Source of the DNA: Desulfobulbus sp.
GTDB lineage: Bacteria; Pseudomonadota; Gammaproteobacteria; Burkholderiales; Rhodocyclaceae
Assembly: GCA_009782025.1 (NCBI GenBank)
Contig: WQUQ01000066.1
Coordinates: forward strand, 1 to 6,923
Reading direction: 5' to 3'
Length of the DNA stretch: 6,923 bases
Numbering within the stretch: the first letter of the stretch is position 1; each line of letters opens with the position of its first letter. The translations under genes and the position numbers were made by a program. Shown one piece after another: positions 1 through 6,923 of the stretch. A model generated the notes under the pieces. It worked only from the letters and a program-made list of their open reading frames with translations, was not told the origin of the DNA and did not search any database.

Positions 1-1160
1 TGGCTGCCCAGCGTGTAGCCGATCGAGGCCAGATCCGCCGCCACGGTGTCGGTCCGCCCGGTGTCCGGGTCGTAGGTGTAGAACACGAAACGATGGCTGC
101 CGTCGCCCAGCGTATCCACGGCGCGCAGGTAGCCCAGCACCTCCGTTGGTTGGCCGCCGTTCGTGCTGTCGTTGTAGGCCAGCCGCACCAGTTGCTTGTC
201 GATGTTGCCTGCCGCCGCCAGCGCGTCGTACTGCTCCTTGCTCAGCACCAGGTATTGGCCGTCCTCATTGACCGTGCTCAGCCAGGTGTCGCCCTGCACA
301 TCCACCGTCACCGCTTGCAGCGCCCGCACGCCTTGCCAGTAGCTGTCGTAGTCGCTCAACTGGCTGTCGATGCCCGAGAGGATTTGCGCCGTCACCACCG
401 GAATGGCTTTTTCGCTGGCGGTGGCCATGTCGCCGAGTTCACCGTCGAGCAGCGAGCCGCCGTTCAGCGTGATGCTGACGCTGCCCGCCTCCGAATACAC
501 GGCCGCGAGCGGGCCAGCCCATGACGTGGGCTTGACCAGCGACAGGTCGGCGTTCGCCTTGACCTGGTTGACATAGATGTTCTTGTCCAGCGCGTTGAGG
601 GCGCTGCCGCTCTGGCCGCTGAGCAGGCCGGCCTGGGCGGCGAAACCCTTGCGCGCGTCGATGTTGAGCGCCTGGCTCGCGGTGCCGATGGCGCCGTAGC
701 CGGCGTTGAGTTCGATGACGTTGGCGCTGACCGCGGCCACCGTCGAATGCTGGGTGTAGTTATAGATGCCGCTCATCGCGGTGATGTAGACATTGCCGAG
801 CGTCGAATTGACATTATCCAAGTACAGCCACGAGCTCAGGCCGCCGGCCGAGAAGCTGTTGATGCGGATGTCGTTGCGCGCCGTCACGCTGGTCGAGCCA
901 TGCGTGCCGAGCACGTTGATGGTGACCGCGCCATTCTTGGCCACCGCCGTCACGTTGAGCTTGCCGCCCGTGCTGGCCACCGCGTCATCGACCAATTGGC
1001 CGTCGGTCAGGCGCGCCATGATGCCGGCGTTCCGCGTCATGCCGATCGAAGACGAGCGAGATTCCAGGTACACGCTCTGCCCATTGCCGACCGTCAAGTT
1101 GCCAACCACCGAGATGCTGCTGGTGCTGTAGATGGTGATCGCGTTCGCCAAGGTGGTCGA
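1..1160 (-). other. Beta-helix segment ending in a mixed, more globular stretch (continues past window edge)
   Basis: Residues 1922-2307. It begins with beta-solenoid-style sequence (ITIYSTSSISVVGNLTVGNG, GGKLNVTAVAKNGAVTINVL, STSVTARNDIRINSFSAGGL). At 716-654 it carries the strand-turn motif IELNAGYGAIGTASQALNID, a form common in giant filamentous adhesins where a glycine turn separates two strands. After GSVSITLNGGSLLDGELGD (about 455-400) the sequence becomes less repetitive. It has helix-prone pieces (ATASEKAIPVVTAQILSGID, LSKEQYDALAAAGNIDKQLV) and strands (SHRFVFYTYDPDTGRTDTVA). It runs off the window at base 1 without a stop codon. This may be the start of another accessory domain like the one at 1961-1161. 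Confidence 0.55.
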
Positions 1161-4100
1161 AGGCAGGAAGTCGATCGTGATCGGCTGCGAGGCCGGCACG
1201 TAGTAGGTGAAGAGTTCGGTGTTGGTCTCTTTCTCGACGACGTCCCAGGTCTTCGTTTTGTAGCGCATCCAGCCGCCGCCGGTTTCATTCTCGTTCACGA
1301 TTTCCTTAATGTGGCCGCTGGAATAGTTGGCGTAGGCGACGGTGAATTGCGTGGTGTCGATTGAGGTGCCGCTGGTCTCCACATACTTGTACCAGTAGCT
1401 GACTCCCAAGATCGTGTACTGGAAAGCGCCTGGGTCGTCCTTGCTGGCTGGCACTAAGTACCGATAGACAGAGCCCGCCACCGTCTCCGGCACGACCACC
1501 GTCTTAAGATCAACACCCTTGTCAGTCAACTGCTGCCTGAGCGCGGCGGGAATGTCGCCCTCGCTGATATAGGCCACCACGACGGATTTCTGCACCGGCC
1601 GCTCCTGGTCGTAGGATGTCAGCGGATCACTCTTCTTCACGTCTTGATCGCTGAGCAAGCCCCACAGATCGACCTTGTCGCCGAGCAGGTTGAAGTGCTC
1701 GTAGGTGTAGTGCGTGGTGGTGGTCGTGCCCGAATCCCAGCCCATGACCCAGACCATCATCTGGCCGGGCGCGGGCGTGTAGCTGAAGCTGGTGGTGACG
1801 CCATTGGTCAGATTTTGCGTCTCGACGACGTTACCGGCCTGGTTGCCGTTATAGAACCATGCGTAGTCCGGCTGGTTGCCGGTGGCGGCGATCTGCGTGA
1901 ATTGGTTCCACTGCGTATGAACGACCGTGGCGGCGCCGCTCGCGTCGAGCTGCGTCACGTACTGGTCCTTCTGCATCCGCGCCGTATCGACAATGGTGAT
2001 GCTCCCCTTGCGGTAGGTGCTGACGTCGATGGCGTTGACCACCAGCGCGTAGCTGGTCTGGTTGTCGATATAGACCGAGGGGTAGCCGTTGGCGACGATC
2101 AGATCACCATTGCCCACCGAGATGATCTGCCCGGTCAGTGTGATGCTGCCGCCCGCCAGCCGCACCGGGTCGATGATGATGCTCTGCGTGGCGTAGTCGA
2201 AATAGCCGGTGATGGCGCCATAGCTCTTCAGGCTGCCGTCGGCGCTGTAATAGACGCCCGTGACGGCCTTGCCGTTGGCGTCTTGCAATGGCGCATTTTT
2301 GTTGCCAGGTGCGAAGGCGCTCGTGATGCGGATATAGGCGTCGGTGATGCCGCTCTGGATCTTGCCGTCGATGTTCAGCGTCAGCGCCGAAATGTTGATC
2401 GAGCCGAGCGCGAAGATGCCGGGGTTGCTGACGTTCTTGAGATAGTCGTTCGTGAAGTTGCCCAGCGTCTTATAGTTCCAGCTCACCAAAGACCCGGATT
2501 GTCCGGCCCATCGGGCGTTGTCTTTGAGATCGGTCAGGATGCTCTTCCAGTTGTTCATCAGGTCGATCGGGTTCGACCCGGTGTTGAACCAGCCGTCGCT
2601 GATGAGGCTGAAATTGCCCTTGGCCGCGATGTCCAGGCTTTGGGCGCTGATGCTGCCGGTGACGCTGATGCTGCCGAGCGAATTCATCACCTTGACCCGG
2701 CCGAGCGGGTTGGCCACCGCGCCGAGCAGGCTCATATCCACCGGCCTGCTGGTGATCAGCGCGACCATCGCCGGGTCTTCTCCGGCCAGCGAGCCGCCGT
2801 AGGGGTCATTCGCCCAGCCATTCTTGAACTGGCTGATCGTGATGTCCCCGGCCACGCCGGCGGCAGCGCCGTCGAGCGCCAAATCGTTGACGTAGACGTG
2901 GCCGACGTTGAACACCTTCAGGCCGCCGCCCGCGCTCGGGCGGATGACGGTGCCGTCGAGGATCACCGCGTCATGGACGTTGAGCGACAGCGGCGAGTCG
3001 TTGACGATGTTGATCTGGGCTTTGCCGCGCGCCTCGATGTGGCCGCGCTGCGCGTCCTCGACGTGGTAGGCGTTGATGAAGACCGAACCACCCGAGGCGT
3101 AAACATCGGGCACATTCAAATAGAAGGTGTTGAACGAATCCACGGTGTACATCGTGCCGTTGTCCACGTAGGCCAACTGGCTGTCGGCTAACTGCTGCTG
3201 CAAGGCGGCGATACCCGCGTTGTAACGGGCCACGGCGGCGACGTCGGCGGCATGCTCGCTCTTCAGGTTGATGAGTTGGTTGATTTGCTCGGTGATGATA
3301 TTGGCCTGGCTGGCGTAGAGCAGCCCCGGCGTCGGCGTGTCCACCGTCTTGAGCACGTAATAGACCGTGCCGAGCGTGGCCATTGTATCGGCGGCGAAGG
3401 TCGAACTGATCGCGCCGTTCTTCTCGGCCTGCGTGATGTTCGAACTGCTCCAGTAGCTGTTGCTGTAGTCTTCCGTCGCCAGATCGAGGTTGCGGCTGGC
3501 CCCGGCGGTGTAGCGGTAATAGTTTCCGTTGACATTGACCACCATGCCGTTCGTGACGTTGATCAGAACGTCATCGGCCTTGAAGGCGACCAGTTGGTAT
3601 TGGGTGTCGATGTTGACCTTGCCGCCGGAGCCGTCGCTGTTGGTCGAATTCGCGCCGAGCAGTTCGTCGAGGATTTTTTGCACGGTGGCGGTGTCCAGCG
3701 TGTTCCGGGCCGCGAGCGTCTGGGCGTCCAACCCCAGCGATTCGAGCAGCTCTTCCGGCACCACGAACATATTGCTGGCGCTGTTGACGCCGGCGATGAT
3801 CGTCGTGCCCGTGTTGGTGCGCACCGTGCCGGCGGTGGTATCCACAACCGGGTCGCTGAGCTTGGCGGTTGGATTGGCGGTTGAATCGTCGTTGATGCCG
3901 ATGACCTGCACCGAGCCATCGACATGCGCCTGGTCGAGCGTGCACGCGCTGGTTTCGAGGTGCACGTTGCGCTGGGCGCGGATCAGCGAGGCGCCGCCCG
4001 CGTCGTCGATGAGGACGTTGTTGTTCTGCCGCGCAATGGCGCCGCTTTTCACGAGCGGCAGCGTGCCCACGCCGTCGAGGGTGAAGCCGACGTTGTCGGT

Positions 4101-6923
4101 GGCCATGAGCAAACCGTCGTCGGTGACGCCCGGGCCGTTGCCGGCGAGCAAACTGACCGAGTCGCCCTCGATCTGGCTGTTGTCAACGAGTATATTATTG
4201 GTCACGCTCAGATCGTTCTTGCTGTCGGACTGGCTGGCGGCGACCACCGCCACCACCATGACATCGCTGGCGGTGCTGGTCACCGCTTCGGTGTAGGCGG
4301 AGAGCAGCACGTCGCCGAAGGTGTTCTTGATAAAGGCGCCCTTGGCCGCTACCTGGGTCAGCGCGCCCGTGGCGTCGATGTGGTTGGTCGAGAGCGTCAG
4401 GTCGAAGCCTGAGATGCCGAGAATCTTGTTCTTCGAGGTGTACCGGATGTCGTTGAACGCGCCCACGTCGAGCACACCCGGCGCGTTGTAGTCGCCGATG
4501 GCCTTGACCACCGTCATGCCGGGGCTGTCGATGGTCGATGCGCCGGCGCGGTTGCCCGTAATGTTGACCAGCGCCTGCGGGTTGATCGTCACCTTCTGGC
4601 TGTCGACATCGACGCTGCCGAGCGCGACCGTGAAGCCGCTCAAGCTGGAGTTGCCGCGCACCGTGTTGCCGGCGCCAATTTGCACGACGCGGCCGATGAC
4701 TTGCGCGCCACCGCTGCCGCCGCCGATGGTGACGATGGACGAACCTCCCACCGTCACCGTGACTTTGCCGCCGTGGCCGCTGACGCCGGCGATGGTGCCG
4801 GCATCGAGCGAGACATCGGTGGCAAGCCCCTGGCTGGCCTCGACGCTGACCAGCGTGCCCTGAATGAAGGCGCCGTTGGTGATGCTCACGCCCGCGGCCA
4901 GCTTGGTTTCGAGCGTCGCCTTGTCCACCGACACGTCGCCGAGCGCGATTTCAAGCCCGCGCACATTCACGGTGAGGCCGGCCTCACCGTTGCGGTCGGT
5001 TTGGCTGGAAGCGGCGACGTTGACGATGTCGGCTTTGAGCGTGGCCTGATCAACCGTGGCCTGGAGCGTGCCGCCCAGCGTGGTGCTGGCGCTCATCGCG
5101 CCGACGCCGACGACGCCGAGTGTGATCGCCTCGGCATAGGCCTGGCCGTAATAGGTGCCCAGCGCCTGGACATTGACCAGCCCCGGCGTGACCGTGCCGT
5201 CCAGGTTTGTGACGCTCAGCCCGTCCAGTTCGGCGCCGCCGCTGACTTCGGCCAGCGTGTCGGTGGCGATATTGACCGTCGCCGAGTTGACGTTGACCGC
5301 CGCGCCATAGAGGGCGGCGGCCACGGCGACGCCGGCGGTCTTGGTGTTGCTGAAATCGACCTGGGTGTTGGCGATGACGTCGATCTCGGGCGCGGCAATT
5401 TGCGCGCCGGAAACGCGGGCGGTGGTTTTGTCCTTGGCCGTGTTGCTGGCCGTGCCCACACCCACGGCACCGCCGACGATGCCGACGGCGATGCTGATCT
5501 GGCTCAGGTCGATCGACGATTGCACCTGCGTGTTGGCATCGACTTGCACGCCGCCGAAGGAAAGCACTTTGCCGGCGCCTTTGACTTCGGCCGTGACCTG
5601 GTTGCCGGTTGTGCTTGTGACCGCCGCGCCGCCGCCCGAGGCGGCCAACCCCAGGCTGGCCGCGATGGAAGCGGTAACGGCGTCTATGTTGTTGAAGGCG
5701 GTGTTCTCGTGGGCAAGCACGCGCACGGCGTCGTAACCGCCGGCGTTGCGCTTGTCGGCCGTTTCGATGGCGGCGCGCACGCTGTTGTTCGCGCTGTTGT
5801 CAACCTGAGTGACGGCCACCGCCACGTCGGCGCCGACAACCGCCGCCGCCGCCGCGACGCCGTAAGCGCCAGATTTGAGGATGCTGCTCTTGTCGCCGGC
5901 TTCGACGATGAGCGAACCGGCCTCGCCGTTGATCCCGGCTTCAACCTGGGAATTGCTGATGACGGCGGTGGTTTCGCTGGCGAAGCTGTTCGTGACCTGC
6001 GCCCCCGAACCCGCAGCCGCGATGCCTCCCGCCGCGACGGCGAGCGTACCGGCGAAGACCATGGAACCGATGGTTTCGCTCGAAAGCGCCTGCACGCTCA
6101 CGTCGCCCTTGTTGACGGTAATGGTGCTGTTGTCGATCCGGGCGCTGGCGCCGTTGGTCGTGCCGCCGTACGTGCCGAAGCTGTTTTCGGCCAGCGAAAC
6201 GCCCAGGCTCGCCGCCAGGCCGGCCGCCGACAGGGTGCCGGCGGCGGCGCCGGTGGTGTTGTCGATGCTGGCGTCATTCGTCGCCTTGACTTCGACGCCG
6301 GTTTCGGCGGTGATGGTCGAGCCGCTGATCGACGCCGACACCGCGTCGGCCGCCAGGTTGACGCTCTCCGCGCCGGCGCCGGCGAGGGAAGCGCCCATGA
6401 AACCCAGCGCCAGCGAGGCGGCGATGGCGTTGCTGTGGAGATCGGCTTTTTCTGTGGCGTCCACCGTAAGCTTGTCGGAGACGCCGATCGTCGAACCGGT
6501 GATCGACGCGCTGACCTTGTTGCCCGCGACGTTTTGCATGGTGGACGCGCCCACCGCCACCTCCACGTTACCGTCGAAGCCCAGCGCCGCGCCCACCGAC
6601 TTGCCTTTCAATGTGGTCAGGTCTTCGGCGCTGACCATGACGGCCCTCAGTTGCGCGTAGCTGTTGCTCGCATCGCTGAGGGTGTTGAGTTTGGAGTTGG
6701 AGATATGCGCATCGACCGTGCCGAGCGATTTGTTGTCCACCACTGACGCGGCCACCGCGACGGAGCCGCCGCTCAATGTACCGGCCAAGCTCGCGCCAAC
6801 CGCCGTGGCGCTGAGGGTGCTGATGTTCGCCGCATGGACGCTCAGGCTGTCCGCGACGCGGCCTGTACCGATGGCCTTGAGGTTTTCGACATAGGCGGTG
6901 GTTTTCGCCCGCGTGACGTTGCT
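1..6923 (-). CDS. Internal fragment of a giant repeat-rich filamentous adhesin-like surface protein (both ends missing)
   Basis: One frame on the minus strand is open across the entire window: 2,307 codons with no stop, the first codon at 6923-6921 and the last complete one at 5-3. No start, ribosome binding site or stop is visible, so the full gene is longer than 6.9 kb. The translation has Asn/Ser/Thr/Gly/Ala-rich alternating beta-strand patterns such as VTGSISAQSLDIAAKGNFSL and VIELNAGYGAIGTASQALNI. These are typical of filamentous haemagglutinin and LktA-like giant adhesins. Cysteine occurs once only. Third codon positions are strongly G/C-biased in this frame, which supports it as the coding one. 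By family knowledge such proteins are exported and act at the cell surface in adhesion, aggregation or as toxin-like filaments. The role here is inferred from sequence style, not from a recognised catalytic or binding domain. The secretion route (two-partner, type I or autotransporter) cannot be decided because both ends are absent. Coding status is near certain; the family assignment is likely but not proven. Confidence 0.93.
1161..1961 (-). other. Aromatic (Trp/Tyr-rich) module inserted between beta-helix segments
   Basis: Residues 1655-1921. This stretch holds about eight Trp and many Tyr residues, unlike the Ala/Gly/Ser-rich remainder. Recognisable pieces are QWNQFTQIAATGNQPDYAWF, SYTPAPGQMMVWVMGWDSGT, GDKVDLWGLLSDQD, SVYRYLVPASKDDPGAFQY, VSYWYKYVETSG, GGGWMRYKTKTWDVVEKE and ELFTYYVPASQP. 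Charged residues (Lys, Glu, Asp) are also more frequent than in the repeats. I do not recognise a named domain. The Y-x-P-x-x-G-Q ... V-W-x-x-G pattern is, from memory, seen in other giant haemagglutinin-like proteins, so this could be a conserved accessory domain. Aromatic surfaces of this sort are often used for ligand or carbohydrate contact, but no binding function is shown. Codon use in the middle (about 1620-1360) differs from the flanks, which might mark an exchanged module. Confidence 0.55.
1962..3167 (-). other. Filamentous haemagglutinin-like beta-helix segment
   Basis: Residues 1253-1654. Short strand-turn repeats dominate: GGSVFINAYHVEDAQRGHIE, GRVKVMNSLGSISVTGSISA, GIFALGSINISALTLNIDGK and GGSITLTGQIISVGNGDLIV. 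The repeated G-S-I-x-I/V-T/S-x-x-I/L-x-x-x-x-L-x-I style is characteristic of filamentous haemagglutinin-type beta-helices. A strand motif of the form I-x-I-x-N-x-(S/T)-x-x-x-L-x-V occurs twice, at 3020-2961 and 2078-2022. Within the beta regions there is a less repetitive, Trp-containing stretch (about 2620-2430, including ISDGWFNTG, NNWKSILTDLKDNARWAG and LVSWNYKTLGNF) that may be a loop or small inserted domain. No secretion or anchoring signal is visible. Confidence 0.65.
3168..3884 (-). other. Mixed segment with helix, Tyr-rich motif and short coiled coil
   Basis: Residues 1014-1252 of the window translation break the beta-repeat pattern. A probable amphipathic helix at 3758-3648 starts PEELLESLGLDAQTLAARN and ends VQKILDELLGAN. 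It is followed by a Ser/Gly/Asn linker and then beta-type sequence. Next, at about 3548-3450, is a Tyr-rich motif containing NGNYYRYTAG and, after a short gap, LDLATEDYSNSYW. From memory, versions of this Y-x-Y-x-G ... D-L-x-x-x-D-Y ... W pattern recur in giant bacterial haemagglutinin-like proteins; I cannot confirm that here. At 3314-3168 a Gln/Leu/Ala-rich stretch with leucines and isoleucines at heptad-like spacing (IITEQINQLINLKSEHAADV, then IAALQQQLADSQLAY) should form a short coiled coil or helical hairpin. The segment may be a globular or helical insertion protruding from a beta-helix shaft. Confidence 0.6.
3885..4814 (-). other. Beta-solenoid-like segment of the giant protein, without Ala/Gly blocks
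   Basis: Residues 704-1013 of the window translation. The Ala/Gly hydrophobic blocks fade out and are replaced by short strands alternating with Gly/Asn/Asp turns. Examples are GGKVTVTVGGSSIVTIGGGSG, cut here at its Gly-rich turn, and later LSVTNNILVDNSQIEGDSVS and GASLIRAQRNVHLETSACT. A partial relic of the upstream repeat style remains around 4320-4140 (ASDVMVVAVVAASQSDSKND followed by an N-I-L-V-D-N-S-Q-I strand), so the two regions probably share an origin. This layout suits a right-handed parallel beta-helix shaft, as known for filamentous haemagglutinins; that fold is inferred. The only cysteine codon of the window (3942-3944) lies here. No enzymatic motif is seen. Confidence 0.6.
4815..6923 (-). 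repeat. About eleven tandem diverged protein repeats with Ala/Gly-rich blocks
   Basis: This is the first 703 residues in reading order. Each unit of roughly 50-105 residues has a 20-25 residue Ala/Gly/Val-rich hydrophobic stretch (for example VFAGTLAVAAGGIAAAGSGA). Next comes an Asn/Thr linker, a strand of the type T-x-A-x-I-x-x-S-x-(I/V)-x-A, and a closing strand of the type V-x-V-x-A-x-x-x-x-x-I. My unit boundaries are 6923-6609, 6608-6438, 6437-6264, 6263-6069, 6068-5880, 5879-5694, 5693-5511, 5510-5352, 5351-5145, 5144-4995 and a degenerate last one, 4994-4815. Closing strands include LTVDATEKADL, VEVKATNDASI, VSVQALSSETI, LIVEAGDKSSI and VQVDANTQVQSSI. The array probably continues upstream past base 6923. 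The pattern resembles the repeats of leukotoxin LktA-type filamentous adhesins. The repeats are visible at protein level only; the DNA copies have diverged, so this is an old array. The Ala/Gly stretches look like membrane segments but recur too regularly for that and more likely pack inside a beta-solenoid. Confidence 0.8.

Noticed and set aside
1644..3191. A 515-codon open frame on the plus strand
   Set aside because: Same antisense-shadow character: Asp/Val/Ala/Arg/His-rich translation with no domain, fully overlapping well-formed adhesin-like sequence on the other strand.
3529..4296. A 255-codon plus-strand frame and other short frames on both strands (for example 747-1364, 3252-3884, 5875-6660)
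   Set aside because: All sit inside the minus-strand gene in other frames and give Ser/Thr/Pro/Leu- or Arg/Pro-rich nonsense-like products. None has a convincing ribosome binding site or domain.
5820..5870. Local GCC/GCG-rich run that looks like a simple-sequence repeat
   Set aside because: It encodes an Ala-rich block (GVAAAAAVVGADVAVAV) in frame within a repeat unit; the repeat at DNA level is short and imperfect and does not suggest phase variation.
5694..6608. Ala/Gly/Val-rich hydrophobic stretches as transmembrane helices
   Set aside because: They recur once per repeat unit at regular spacing, are rich in Gly and small residues, and are flanked by secreted-type beta motifs. They fit a repeat core better than a multi-pass membrane protein.
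4680..6746. A 688-codon open frame on the plus strand
   Set aside because: It lies antisense to the continuous minus-strand frame. Its product is a low-complexity Ala/Asp/Gly/Arg/His/Val mix with no recognisable domain, as expected when a frame rich in codons ending in G/C is read backwards.

Overview
The whole 6,923-base window lies inside one very large protein-coding gene on the minus strand. Reading the reverse complement from base 6923, the frame stays open without a stop for 2,307 codons (6923 down to 3, plus two leftover bases). Neither the start nor the stop codon is in the window, so both ends of the protein are missing. I see no second gene, RNA gene, promoter, terminator, insertion sequence or CRISPR array. 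Long open frames on the plus strand (for example 4680-6746 and 1644-3191) look like antisense shadows of this GC-rich gene.

The protein looks like the middle of a giant secreted, repeat-rich surface protein of the filamentous haemagglutinin / leukotoxin LktA-like adhesin class. It is rich in Ala, Gly, Ser, Thr, Asn, Asp, Val and Ile, is almost free of cysteine, and is built mostly of short alternating beta-strand patterns. In reading order (high to low coordinates) it falls into six parts. (1) 6923-4815: about eleven diverged tandem units, each with an Ala/Gly-rich hydrophobic stretch followed by two beta motifs. (2) 4814-3885: a beta-solenoid-like stretch without the Ala/Gly blocks. (3) 3884-3168: a mixed segment with a probable helix, a Tyr-rich motif and a short coiled coil. 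(4) 3167-1962: haemagglutinin-like beta-helix sequence. (5) 1961-1161: an aromatic, Trp/Tyr-rich module whose middle has unusual codon use. (6) 1160-1: a return to beta-helix sequence, ending in a mixed, more globular-looking stretch.

The organism is probably a GC-rich Gram-negative or envelope-bearing bacterium. The composition is about three-fifths G+C by eye, with strong preference for G or C at third codon positions. Proteins of this type are known in Proteobacteria, Fusobacteria, Planctomycetes/Verrucomicrobia-like groups and others; the window does not allow a finer call. Such proteins usually act outside the cell in adhesion or as surface structures. Secretion signals, a TPS domain, an autotransporter or an anchoring end would lie outside this window, so the export route is unknown.
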